DNA from: an uncultured Lachnospiraceae bacterium
Lineage (GTDB): Bacteria > Bacillota > Clostridia > Lachnospirales > Lachnospiraceae
Direction: 5' to 3'
Assembly (NCBI GenBank): GCA_947037115.1
Contig: CAMQTN010000028.1
Coordinates: 1 to 34,246 of the forward strand
Length of the DNA stretch: 34,246 bases
Below the pieces are notes generated by a model. That model had not been told where the DNA came from. It made no database searches and saw only the letters and a program-made list of their open reading frames with translations. Of the stretch, positions 9,320 through 17,941 are shown in pieces. The translations under genes and the position numbers were made by a program. Each line of letters begins with the position of its first letter. Positions within the stretch are counted from its first letter, which is position 1.

Positions 9320-9874
9320 TTAATTTGTATACACTTCGCAGCCGCACCTGCCGCCTTCCTTGACGCGGTGCAGCACTTTCTGCGCCTGCCTGAATATCTC
9401 CTTATAGCTCTCGCCGGATTCGCCCAGAGCCGCTCCCGCGCTCAGGGTAACCTTGGGGAGCCCTGTCCCGCCATGCAAAAGCTTATCATTCACAATCGCG
9501 ATCCGACGGCGGATACCGCCCACCTGATCGGCGGAAAGCCCATCGATCCAGATACCGAAGGAATCCTCCGAAAGTCTCCCTATGCCGTCCCCGCCCCTGA
9601 AATTTTCCTGTAATGTGGCAAAGACATTCTGTAAAACATGATCGCCCATCTCCCTGCCGAAATTCTCATTGATCTCCCTCATGCAGTCCACATCCACCAA
9701 AAGAAGGCAGCCGCGCGTATGCTCGCCTGTCAGTGCATTCTCCACTATCTTCTGAAAAGCATTTCTGTTCGCCGCACCCGTAAGCGTATCCTTCTGTCCG
9801 GGTCCGTACTTTCTTCCGGCAGATCTGCCCGTTGTCTTTTCCTCTGTCGAAAAACGCCGCAGTATATTCAACAA
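9320..9874 (-). CDS. Small degenerate GGDEF-domain protein
   Basis: The 184-residue protein is essentially one GGDEF domain after about 28 N-terminal residues. KDTLTGAANRNAF matches the DxLTGLxNR opening, VDVDCMREINENFGREMGDHVL matches the metal and substrate region, and VTLSAGAA the late strand. The signature loop itself reads RLSEDSFGIWI, that is SEDSF in place of GGDEF, so diguanylate cyclase activity is unlikely. It may instead bind GTP or c-di-GMP or act as a scaffold. No sensor domain or membrane segment is visible. Translation starts at a TTG with AAGGAGG seven bases upstream. It is the first gene of a probable two-gene transcript with the PurF-like gene. Confidence 0.75.
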   Translation of the reverse strand: MLNILRRFSTEEKTTGRSAGRKYGPGQKDTLTGAANRNAFQKIVENALTGEHTRGCLLLVDVDCMREINENFGREMGDHVLQNVFATLQENFRGGDGIGRLSEDSFGIWIDGLSADQVGGIRRRIAIVNDKLLHGGTGLPKVTLSAGAALGESGESYKEIFRQAQKVLHRVKEGGRCGCEVYTN

Positions 9875-9908
9875 TGCTGTTCCTCCTTAGACTCCCGCCT
9901 CTTTTATC

Positions 9909-10091
9909 TTACTTTATGTGGGGATTGATTGCAATAGTCTCTCCACCCAATCGTTTTAAGCTGCCATCATTCATTGCAAAGCCTTTTTTCATATACTCTT
10001 TTAAAATAAAATTTCTGGATACACTGCGGTTTCCTTCACGCTCCTGATAAAGGTTCTCATGCCGAATATAATACTCCAATAAACGAAGCAC
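9909..10091 (-). pseudogene. Relic of a second rhuM copy
   Basis: This open stretch of 60 codons contains ILKEYMKKGFAMNDGSLKRLGG, which matches ILKEYMRKGFALDDERLKNLGG (near residue 110-130) of the intact RhuM protein just upstream. The preceding 30 codons do not match RhuM, and the match ends abruptly after GGE. The DNA of the two copies has diverged, so this is a remnant of a different rhuM, not a recent duplication. It starts with GTG four bases after the rhuM stop and has no ribosome site of its own, so a functional product is doubtful. It marks the left edge of the AT-rich island. Confidence 0.65.
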
Positions 10092-10094
10092 CTA

Positions 10095-11081
10095 TTATTT
10101 TTTATCTGTCTTTTGTTCCAATATTTTTATAGAGTTCAAATAATCCTCTTCTACATCACTGATGGTTCTTGCTTTATATTTCTTATATTCTTCTGTTGCT
10201 TTATCAGCTGCTTGCTTATGAGAAATATTTCCATTTCCCTGTAACAACTGTTCTCCACTCATTGTAAGTATACGATCCAGATATTCTGCCCAATCCTTCA
10301 TAGTCATTACCTGTTCACGTTCCGCCTGACGCTCTGCAAAATCCAAATACCCAGACACAAGCTGCCCCATTGCCCGAAGTTCCTTTTCACTTAAATAGTT
10401 TTTAGCAACAACAGCTTCTTTTAAGGTTGGTTGATTTCCCACAAATGTTGTAAGTCCCATGAACTCTTTTTCAGCATCTGCACGTGTGTAAATAACCTCA
10501 GCTGCCGTCTGACCATGAATGGCATAATGAATTTTGTTCTGCACCTTTTTAAAGAAAAGGATAGATATTTCTGCCTTTGGATCATAATCAATACTGGTAG
10601 CGTAAATTTCCAAAACTTGTCTATAAAATACCTTTTCGGAAGCACGGATGTCTCTGATCCGTTCGAGTAATTCTTTAAAATAACCATCGCCACCCAGATT
10701 TTTCAATCGCTCATCATCTAGTGCAAAGCCTTTTCGCATATACTCTTTCAGTATATTGATTGCCCAAATTCTGAACTGTGTACCACGCTTGGATTTCACA
10801 CGATAGCCCACAGAAATAATGACGTCCAAATTATAATAGTCAACCTGATAAGTTTTTCCATCTGCCGCAGTTGTTGCAAAATTTGCAACAACTGATTCTC
10901 TCACTAACTCTCCTTCAGAAAAGACGTTTTTTATATGCCTTGAAATCGTCGATTTATCTCTTTGGAATAATTCGGCCATCTGGTCAATGGATAACCATAC
11001 AGTATCTTCGTCAAAAGCCGTTTCAATTTTTGTCAAACCATCTTCTGTTGTATAAATAATGATATTTGATTTCTGCTCCAT
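10095..11081 (-). CDS. rhuM: RhuM family protein
   Basis: The 328-residue protein starts MEQKSNIIIYTTEDGLTKIE and contains the RhuM family core: TVWLSIDQMAELFQRDKSTISRHIKNVF (a helix-turn-helix-like segment), NFATTAADGKTYQVDYYNLDVIISVGYRVKSKRGTQFRIWA and ILKEYMRKGFALDDERL. RhuM was named from Salmonella pathogenicity island 3; its biochemical role is unknown, but family members are common inside type I restriction-modification loci, as here. It lies 74 bases downstream of the 65-residue gene. A TATAAT on the minus strand (11114-11119) just upstream could give it a private promoter, but the -35 is weak and so is the ribosome site. Confidence 0.87.
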   Translation of the reverse strand: MEQKSNIIIYTTEDGLTKIETAFDEDTVWLSIDQMAELFQRDKSTISRHIKNVFSEGELVRESVVANFATTAADGKTYQVDYYNLDVIISVGYRVKSKRGTQFRIWAINILKEYMRKGFALDDERLKNLGGDGYFKELLERIRDIRASEKVFYRQVLEIYATSIDYDPKAEISILFFKKVQNKIHYAIHGQTAAEVIYTRADAEKEFMGLTTFVGNQPTLKEAVVAKNYLSEKELRAMGQLVSGYLDFAERQAEREQVMTMKDWAEYLDRILTMSGEQLLQGNGNISHKQAADKATEEYKKYKARTISDVEEDYLNSIKILEQKTDKK

Positions 11082-11155
11082 AGTTATTATTCACTCAAAC
11101 ACCCTATTTCTAAATTATAAAACACCCGTTGCACTTTTATCATACAATTGCTTCT

Positions 11156-11353
11156 CTATTCCTTTCGTACTCTGCTCACCGCAACCGTCGAATCCATCTC
11201 GCTCATTTTCAATTCCACTTCTATATTCCGTTTTGCTTCAAGTTTGGAAAGCAAACATACCGTCTCCACATGATTCCCTTTGTTGTCTAAAATTCCCCCT
11301 CTTTTATACACTTTGCCTTCTTCCACTTTATTTATAAGTTCACTCTCATACAT
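11156..11353 (-). CDS. Small protein of unknown function in the restriction/TIR operon
   Basis: The 65-residue product (MYESELINKVEEGKVYKRGG...) is charged and has no membrane segment or motif I recognise. I accept it as a gene because a strong AGGGGGA ribosome site lies seven bases before its ATG, inside the stop region of the upstream TIR-associated frame, which suggests translational coupling. It is predicted soluble; residues 5-20 and 36-50 could form short helices. Its position between the TIR gene and rhuM suggests an accessory or immunity-like partner of the TIR protein, but that is inference only. Confidence 0.6.
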   Translation of the reverse strand: MYESELINKVEEGKVYKRGGILDNKGNHVETVCLLSKLEAKRNIEVELKMSEMDSTVAVSRVRKE

Positions 11354-11365
11354 ACAGAAATCCCC

Positions 11366-12082
11366 CTATCTTTCCAGATATATTCGTATATAATGTTCCC
11401 AAATATCCGCTACAACCTCTTCTACCGTCATTGCCTTTTGGCTAGTCATAAATGACATTGTTGCATACAGTTTTAATTCTCCATCTATAAATTTTGCATC
11501 GTACATACCATTCCACGAATTTCCACCGCCAAATGACATTGTGTTATCAGATAAGCCAATATTTTCTCTTCCACCGCCAAGCATATTACTCAAAAACAAT
11601 TTCAATCCTCTCGCCAACTGTCCATTTCTATAGAATTGATAAATCATAGTTCTTGTATCAACCTGTTCAATCTGAACTTGTACCCATGCATTTTGAGTTT
11701 GATATTGCTGACATAATTGTGATAACAACTTCACAATTTGATTAAAACTGTCTCTTACAAATTGACTTATCTCCAAGTCTGTCGGCTCAGCATTAAATTT
11801 TGTTTTTGGTATTCCCAATGTTGCAAATATATCATTCGCATTACTAATCTGGCTTCTTCCATTTCCAAGAAAACCTTTCTGACACAATTTTTCTCTGATG
11901 CCTATACAAACATCTGCAATATTAGGATTGTTCATATCGGAAACAACATCCAAGAACTCTGCAATATTAGAAGAAATATCCTGTCTCCGTTTCAAATCTT
12001 CAGGCAATCTACCTAAATTTTGTACACTAAGTCCATCTAATTTTTCCCTCAACTTAATAAATTCATCTTCCCAATATTTCAC
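11366..12082 (-). CDS. C-terminal part of a frameshifted TIR-domain protein
   Basis: This frame encodes 238 residues from an apparent GTG. Reading the same frame further upstream gives IYDPIIRIDYVKYWEDEF, which continues naturally from the end of the TIR ORF, so both were very likely one protein of about 347 residues. After a helical, charged segment (KLREKLDGL...NIAEFLDVVSDM) the protein ends in a region with predicted strands (WVQVQIEQVDTRTMIYQFY, MSFGGGNSWNGMYDAKFIDGELKLYATMSFM) that could be a sensor or effector module. I do not recognise this domain. AGGA eight bases before the GTG might permit separate, coupled translation, so a split but functional pair is not excluded. Confidence 0.7.
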   Translation of the reverse strand: MKYWEDEFIKLREKLDGLSVQNLGRLPEDLKRRQDISSNIAEFLDVVSDMNNPNIADVCIGIREKLCQKGFLGNGRSQISNANDIFATLGIPKTKFNAEPTDLEISQFVRDSFNQIVKLLSQLCQQYQTQNAWVQVQIEQVDTRTMIYQFYRNGQLARGLKLFLSNMLGGGRENIGLSDNTMSFGGGNSWNGMYDAKFIDGELKLYATMSFMTSQKAMTVEEVVADIWEHYIRIYLER

Positions 12083-12087
12083 ATAGT

Positions 12088-12405
12088 CTATCCTAATAAT
12101 GGGATCATATATGCCCCCGAATCTATAACAGCAGGGAAAATCTTATCTTTATAATTTCTATCTCGCATTACTTCCAAAACTTCATACATGCAATTAGCCG
12201 ATTTCAAATATGAATCCGAAATAAGAAGAATTGTATAATCCATATTGTTAATAGATTGCATATATTCTTTTATGCTTCCCCATTTCTTAATGTCAATTTT
12301 GTCTCTATGTAATTCAATATTTTGATCTCTCTTAAAATAGTCATAAATTCTATCAGCTTCACTTGAATCATCCCAACAATATGATAAAAATATATTCACT
12401 TTCAT
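12088..12405 (-). CDS. TIR-domain protein, N-terminal part, cut by a frameshift
   Basis: The frame starts MKVNIFLSYCWDDSSEADRIYDYF, a typical bacterial TIR opening (FLSY...D), followed by RDKIDIKKWGSIKEYMQSINNMDYTILLISDSYLKS and SANCMYEVLEVM. Glu75 in the CMYE motif is at the place of the catalytic Glu of NAD-cleaving TIR domains. The frame then stops soon after IFPAVIDSG because of a C5 run on the plus strand (G5 on the coding strand, 12114-12118); one extra base restores continuity with the downstream frame. GGAGG precedes the start. It lies 38 bases after hsdS in the same direction, so I infer a defence NADase coupled to the restriction system. Either sequencing error or a real mutation can explain the break. 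Confidence 0.85.
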   Translation of the reverse strand: MKVNIFLSYCWDDSSEADRIYDYFKRDQNIELHRDKIDIKKWGSIKEYMQSINNMDYTILLISDSYLKSANCMYEVLEVMRDRNYKDKIFPAVIDSGAYMIPLLG

Positions 12406-12443
12406 CAATGTAGCACCTCCATATATAGCTTCATAATAACAAT

Positions 12444-13949
12444 TTAGACTTCCTTCAAAGCCTCACATAATGGCAACAAGGTATCCAGTTTCACCACTAT
12501 CCTATTTTGTTCCTCTATCGGCGGAATAGGGAGCAAAATAGTTGATAATTTCTCATTAGAAATATGTACAATAATATCTCCTTTTGCCATTTCACTTTTT
12601 TTATGAATTGCATATGATGAATTCATAGTATACACAAGATACAATGGATTCATATGATGATTAGACCACCTTGTTAGATCCCCTCCCATAGCGACTGTTT
12701 CATCTCCAACATATGCCAAAGCTAATGCAATGTCAAAATTGTTTTCTCCTGTTAATGCCATTAAGATATCATTTCTATTAACCTTTTGTGATTTGTCAAA
12801 CAATTCTTTAGATGTATGTGAAACGGCAACATCAAATCTGGTCTTATATGTCGTATATAATTCACCATATCTGACACATGGAAATCCTGCTTCTGTAACT
12901 TCATTTCGTTTTATTCCACTCCCCCGTGTCAATGTTCCAACATTTCCCATTCTTACCCATTTCCAATTTTCAGGAATATCAAACGGAATCTCTTCTTCCT
13001 CAATATCTGATAAAGGCTTCTCTTTTTTAATTATCTTTTGTGCAATCAATTCTTCTTTCTCTTTTCTAATTGATGCCAATAATTCATCCACACTACTATC
13101 ACTTTCCAACTGCTCAGTCAATTTTCCCTGCATAGCAGCTTGAAGCAATGCATCTTTCATGTTATTCGGGAACTCCTTTTTTAATGCTTCCAACTCTTTT
13201 TCAATCTTCTCATATTCATCAATTTTCGGCATTATCTCATTGATTTTATCAACAATTCTCTGCTGTTCTTCGATTGGAGGAATTGGCATAACTAAATCCC
13301 TTAAATTATCCGATCTTATATTCTTAACAACACCGCCCTCTGCTTTGTCAATAATTTGTTGTTTTAACATCATAGAACTTAAAACATAATATAAATAGTC
13401 TTGATTAAATTCTTTTATATCGCTATCAACAGAGTGAATATTATGTATCACATTCCATCCATCATGTATACAACCATCAATATTCATAATATATGGTCTT
13501 CCAAAACTCATTGAATTAGAAAAAATAAAATCTCCAACTTTTACAGCTCTGCTTTTTTCTGCCCCCTCTTTTGTTATTTTTTCCTTTGTAAAATTAACAT
13601 ATTTTCCACCCACTTCTGTATCGCCTATTTTTACCCAATTCACTCCATCTTTTGCTGTGGTAATATATGCTGATATAGGTCTGGGAGAAGCCCCTCTTTC
13701 TATATAAAAAAGATTTCCTAATTTTTCAAACCTCCAATTATCGGGAATACTGCAAGGGAATTCCTCTTCACATATATCGGAAATATTTGATTCCTTTTTT
13801 ATTGCTTTTGCATCAACCAAATCTTTTTTTGTTCTCTTAATCTGGACTACAAATTCATCCACATCACTATCTGTTTCAAGCTGTTCTGTCAGCTTCCCCT
13901 GTAATGCGGCCTGCAGCACCGCTTGTCTTAAATCTTCTGCTAATACCAT
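12444..13949 (-). CDS. hsdS: Type I restriction-modification specificity subunit HsdS
   Basis: The 501-residue protein shows the two-fold layout of HsdS: two target recognition domains, each followed by a helical spacer. The repeated elements are QAALQGKLTEQLETDSDVDE near residue 13 and QAAMQGKLTEQLESDSSVDE near residue 270, IPDNWRFEKLGN and IPENWKWVRMGN at the start of each TRD, and MPIPPIEEQQRIV and LPIPPIEEQNRIV at the end of each. The two TRD cores differ, so the enzyme should recognise an asymmetric bipartite site. The protein binds two HsdM and directs methylation and cleavage. It begins two bases after the hsdM stop, a tight operon junction. Confidence 0.95.
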   Translation of the reverse strand: MVLAEDLRQAVLQAALQGKLTEQLETDSDVDEFVVQIKRTKKDLVDAKAIKKESNISDICEEEFPCSIPDNWRFEKLGNLFYIERGASPRPISAYITTAKDGVNWVKIGDTEVGGKYVNFTKEKITKEGAEKSRAVKVGDFIFSNSMSFGRPYIMNIDGCIHDGWNVIHNIHSVDSDIKEFNQDYLYYVLSSMMLKQQIIDKAEGGVVKNIRSDNLRDLVMPIPPIEEQQRIVDKINEIMPKIDEYEKIEKELEALKKEFPNNMKDALLQAAMQGKLTEQLESDSSVDELLASIRKEKEELIAQKIIKKEKPLSDIEEEEIPFDIPENWKWVRMGNVGTLTRGSGIKRNEVTEAGFPCVRYGELYTTYKTRFDVAVSHTSKELFDKSQKVNRNDILMALTGENNFDIALALAYVGDETVAMGGDLTRWSNHHMNPLYLVYTMNSSYAIHKKSEMAKGDIIVHISNEKLSTILLPIPPIEEQNRIVVKLDTLLPLCEALKEV

Positions 13950-13951
13950 AA

Positions 13952-15460
13952 CTATACTCCCAACATATCCATAATCTCTTGTAGCTTTGCATCCATCTTT
14001 CGATCAAGTCTTTCTCTTTCCGCTTTGAAGTTTTCTATCGTTTCTTTCGGGGAAAGAATCACTTTTTCTTCATTCGGGAAATCACAAAAATCTAAGCTAT
14101 AATTATTTGCAACGATTTCTTCAACAGAAACTTTTCTTGCTTTCCAAGTCTCTGTCATGGAACTATCCTCTTTTTCGTCTTTAATCTCTACACGATTATC
14201 CCACCACTCATCAAGTGCAGACATTTTCTCCCTTGTCATAGGATTCTTTTTCATAGAGAATTTCTGTCCGTTTGGTAAGTCAAATCTGTAAAACCATACA
14301 TCCGTTGTGGGTTCTGTCTTATCAAAGAAAAGCAAATTTGTTGCAATACTTGTATATGGGGCAAAACAGCTCCCTGGCAATCTTATTATTGTATGTAAAT
14401 TGAATTCCTCTAACAGCTTCTTTTTAATCGCACTTTTGCTATTGTCAGTTCCAAAAATAAAACCATCAGGGAGAACTACTCCACATCTTCCATTCTTATT
14501 AAGACGATACATAATCTCTATCATAAAAAGGTCTGCTGTCTCTGAATTTCTAAGTTCAGCAGGAAAATTCTTTTGCACGATTTCAAGCTCTGAACCTCCA
14601 TAAGGGGGATTCATCAGGATAACATCAAACTTATCTTCATCTGTATATCTTCTTACATCCTGTTCCAACGAATTATCATGCATTATATCTGGCTCTGCAA
14701 TGTCATTTAACAGCATATTCGTTGTACAGAGCATATAAGGAAGCTGCTTCTTTTCCACTCCATAAAAGGAATGCTGCAGTTTTGGTAAGTCTTCTACCTT
14801 GATTCCTGCATCTTCCACATGATGAAGTGCATCTACAAGAAAACCTCCTGTACCACATGCGAAATCTGCAACCTTTTCTCCAATCTTGGGATTAACCTTA
14901 TCCACAACAAAAGATGTAATCGCTCTAGGAGTATAAAATTCTCCGTTATTCTTCTGCAGACCTTTCAGCAATGTTTCATAAATATCGTTGAACGCATGTC
15001 TTTCGTTATAATCAGAAAAGTCAATTTCATCAAAGATATTAAGAAGCTGTCTAAGAAGAACTCCATTTTTCATAAAATTAGTAGATTCCTTCATTAACTC
15101 TCTCACAATAAGAGAGGCTCTGTCCGATCTTGTAAAAAGGTATACATCTTCTCCTTTTTCATTCTTAACAGCATCTCCTGACAACACTCTGAACAGCTTG
15201 TTATTAACAAAATCAATCAGTTCTTCCCCTGTCATCTGGTCCTTTACAGAAGTAGATGTTACCCAGTCCCTCCAACGGTATCCTATTGGAATGATTGGAA
15301 CATAATTATCTTGTGTAAGTTCCCACTCTTCCTCTTTATAATCAAATATCTTCAGAAACAATATCCATACAATTTGGGATAATCTCTGCTCATCCCCACC
15401 GACACCTGCATCTCCGCGCATAATGTCCTGCAATCTTTTTATTAATGTAGCTAATGCCAT
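13952..15460 (-). CDS. hsdM: Type I restriction-modification methyltransferase subunit HsdM
   Basis: The 502-residue protein has the N-terminal HsdM helical domain (RLSQIVWILFLKIFDYKEEEWE), the SAM-binding motif FACGTGGF at about 200-207 and the adenine-N6 catalytic motif NPPY at about 284-287, followed by VLPDGFIFGTDNSKSAIKKKLLEEF and LFFDKTEPTTDVWFYR. It transfers methyl to adenine in the HsdS target on host DNA and is needed for restriction as well. The order hsdR-hsdM-hsdS with gaps of 21 and 2 bases indicates one transcript. Confidence 0.96.
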   Translation of the reverse strand: MALATLIKRLQDIMRGDAGVGGDEQRLSQIVWILFLKIFDYKEEEWELTQDNYVPIIPIGYRWRDWVTSTSVKDQMTGEELIDFVNNKLFRVLSGDAVKNEKGEDVYLFTRSDRASLIVRELMKESTNFMKNGVLLRQLLNIFDEIDFSDYNERHAFNDIYETLLKGLQKNNGEFYTPRAITSFVVDKVNPKIGEKVADFACGTGGFLVDALHHVEDAGIKVEDLPKLQHSFYGVEKKQLPYMLCTTNMLLNDIAEPDIMHDNSLEQDVRRYTDEDKFDVILMNPPYGGSELEIVQKNFPAELRNSETADLFMIEIMYRLNKNGRCGVVLPDGFIFGTDNSKSAIKKKLLEEFNLHTIIRLPGSCFAPYTSIATNLLFFDKTEPTTDVWFYRFDLPNGQKFSMKKNPMTREKMSALDEWWDNRVEIKDEKEDSSMTETWKARKVSVEEIVANNYSLDFCDFPNEEKVILSPKETIENFKAERERLDRKMDAKLQEIMDMLGV

Positions 15461-15481
15461 AACTTCTTTTCCCCTCGTTGT

Positions 15482-17890
15482 TTAATATAACACTTTTTCT
15501 ATCTGTTTCATTAAGTCAATAAAGTTCTTTTTATTTCCACCAAAAACATTTTTCAATATTTTCATGGATGTATAACCCTTCTCTTTGAATACAGGCAGAT
15601 TAAATACCGTAATATCTTTCAGTTTTGAAAAATCCTCTGTCTTGTATTCATTCAAAATAGTCTGAATGATATCCCTTTTTTCAATATCCAGCTCATCCAA
15701 AATGCCTGCATCATAAACTTTCTGCAGCCTTTCTTCTTTGGATTTAGGCGGTTGCTTATACCCGACAAGTCCGACAATATCGAATTTATCAATATAATAT
15801 CCTACTGTCTCACTGATTTTTCTTACATAAGATTTCTCTAGCAACAAATCCATAGTCATTCCATCTTTATCATCTGATGTTTTGAAGGAAACATAAAAAT
15901 CTTGATATGTCGGATACTGTGTCAAAATATTATTCTTTACACAGCTTTCAATGTTCTGTTTGACAAGATTTCCATTCTCATCTGTATAGCGAACTTCTTC
16001 CCCATCAATAGTTACATCCACCCCATTCACTTTTACTTTTTGAATATGTCCTTTTGACTTACCTTTATCCTTATTCTCATCATTCTCATCATTTTCATCT
16101 GTTTCCTTTTGTGGGCTTCCCTTTGGGAATGAACCATCTTCTCCCACTTCCATAACTGCAACAGGCTCTCCATCAAATTCTGGATCTTCAAACTGATGGT
16201 AATTTGACCTGAAATCTAAGATGGTAAAATGCAGTTTGCTCTTTTTTTCTTCATCAATCGTAAAGTTTTCGTTAATTCTTGTTCCTCTGCCGATTGTCTG
16301 CTTAAATTCCGTCATAGAACCAATAGACTTATCCAAAACAATCAGTTCGCAGGTCTCTGAATCAACACCTGTTGACATTAATTTGCTTGTAACTGCAATA
16401 ACAGGATACTTTGTATTCGGATCAGTAAAATTCTCCAATTCTGCCTTTCCAATTTCATCGTCACCTGTAATTTTCATTATGTATTTGCTGTTTTCCTGCA
16501 CCAAATCTGAATTGAGGTTTTTCAGCTTTAAAACCATCGCATCCGCATGGTCAATATTTTCACAGAACACGATTGTCTTTGCATACCTGCAATCATTTTC
16601 TTTCATATAATCTGTGATTCTTCTTGCAACAATCTCCTGTCGTTCTTCCACTACTATAGTTCTGTCAAAGTCTTTTTGTGTATAGACTCTTTCTTCTACA
16701 GGATTACCCTCTACATCCAATTTACCTGATGGTGGTCTGTAGCCTTCTTTATCAATATTGAGTTCTACAGAAATAACCCTATATGGAGCAAGAAAGCCAT
16801 CCTCAATACCCTGTTTCAATGAATAGGTATATAAAGGCTTATCATCTGTTTCCGCACAGAAATAGTTGATATTTGACACATCTTCTGTTTCTTTTGGTGT
16901 AGCAGTCAGTCCAAGCTGTGTTGCTGAACCAAAATATTCCAATATTTCATGCCAATTAGAATCCAGATCAGCGGAACCCCTATGACACTCATCCACAATA
17001 ATCATATCAAAAAAATCAGGCGGAAGTTCCTTATAATAATCCTTATCTTTACTCTTTAACTGTTGATAAAGTGCTGTATATACCTCATAAGCGGTATCCT
17101 TCTTTATATTTGCACTTTTCATTTTCACCATAACACCAGCATCTACAAATGGTTTGAAATCCTTCTGCATGGTCTGATCTGCAAGTGCATTCCTGTCAAC
17201 CAAATACAGGATTTTCTTTTTTGTTTTACTCTTCCATAATCTCCATACAATCTGAAATGCAGTAAATGTTTTGCCCGTTCCCGTTGCCATAACAAGAAGC
17301 ATCCTGTTCTTTCCCTGGGCTATTGCATCAATTACTCTGTTAATAGCAATTCTTTGATAGTATCTTGGCTTTTTAGGTTTAACTTTAGATGCATCAATAT
17401 AATAAGGCTGATTGATTAATCTAACTTCATCTTCTGATAACCCTTTTTCCTTGATATATCTATCCCATAGCTCTTCGGGGTATGGAAAGTCTTGCATTTT
17501 TAATTTGTCATTATTTTTATGAAGTATCATATCTTCTTCGATTAAATCAATCCCATTTGTTGTATATGCAAATGGAATATCCAAAATCTCAGCATATTCA
17601 AGGACCTGCTGGTATCCCTCCATTGCACTATGATCTATCCCCTTCGCTTCAACCAATGCCAAAGGAATGTTGTCTTTAAACAACAGAAGATAGTCAGCTT
17701 TTTTCTTATCTCCTCTTGATACTTTATCACCGTCAATATTTACCCTGCCATCAGTAAAGTAATATTCCATAATAATATTGTCAGAATTTTCTTTTCCCCA
17801 TCTCTCCTGAATGATAGGTGTAATGTATTTCTTTTTAGTATTCTCTTCATTTTTCTGCTGCTCTGCAATTTCTTCAGGTGTCAACTGCAT
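15482..17890 (-). CDS. hsdR: Type I restriction endonuclease subunit HsdR
   Basis: From MQLTPEEIAEQQKNEENTK the protein has 802 residues. The N terminus carries a PD-(D/E)xK-like nuclease core (ADYLLLFKDNIPLALVEAKG, residues about 65-84). The helicase motor follows: MATGTGKT near 201-208, DECHRG near 300-305, TATPKETEDVSN, IVFCENIDHA, and QTIGRGTRIN, as in superfamily 2 translocases. The length matches the shorter EcoEI-type HsdR group. The frame is open from 17905, but GAGGG lies eight bases before the ATG at 17890. A Glu/Asp/Asn/Lys-rich low-complexity linker (KETDENDENDENKDKGK) separates helicase and C-terminal assembly domain. It cleaves unmethylated foreign DNA after ATP-driven translocation. 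Confidence 0.96.
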   Translation of the reverse strand: MQLTPEEIAEQQKNEENTKKKYITPIIQERWGKENSDNIIMEYYFTDGRVNIDGDKVSRGDKKKADYLLLFKDNIPLALVEAKGIDHSAMEGYQQVLEYAEILDIPFAYTTNGIDLIEEDMILHKNNDKLKMQDFPYPEELWDRYIKEKGLSEDEVRLINQPYYIDASKVKPKKPRYYQRIAINRVIDAIAQGKNRMLLVMATGTGKTFTAFQIVWRLWKSKTKKKILYLVDRNALADQTMQKDFKPFVDAGVMVKMKSANIKKDTAYEVYTALYQQLKSKDKDYYKELPPDFFDMIIVDECHRGSADLDSNWHEILEYFGSATQLGLTATPKETEDVSNINYFCAETDDKPLYTYSLKQGIEDGFLAPYRVISVELNIDKEGYRPPSGKLDVEGNPVEERVYTQKDFDRTIVVEERQEIVARRITDYMKENDCRYAKTIVFCENIDHADAMVLKLKNLNSDLVQENSKYIMKITGDDEIGKAELENFTDPNTKYPVIAVTSKLMSTGVDSETCELIVLDKSIGSMTEFKQTIGRGTRINENFTIDEEKKSKLHFTILDFRSNYHQFEDPEFDGEPVAVMEVGEDGSFPKGSPQKETDENDENDENKDKGKSKGHIQKVKVNGVDVTIDGEEVRYTDENGNLVKQNIESCVKNNILTQYPTYQDFYVSFKTSDDKDGMTMDLLLEKSYVRKISETVGYYIDKFDIVGLVGYKQPPKSKEERLQKVYDAGILDELDIEKRDIIQTILNEYKTEDFSKLKDITVFNLPVFKEKGYTSMKILKNVFGGNKKNFIDLMKQIEKVLY

Positions 17891-17941
17891 AATCTTTTCC
17901 CTCATTATTCTTTCTATTGTAGTTTATTTGATGTCCAATTT

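Noticed and set aside
12444..13949. Phase-variable hsdS inversion system
   Set aside because: The repeats inside hsdS are direct and belong to its normal two-fold design; no second hsdS or recombinase is present.
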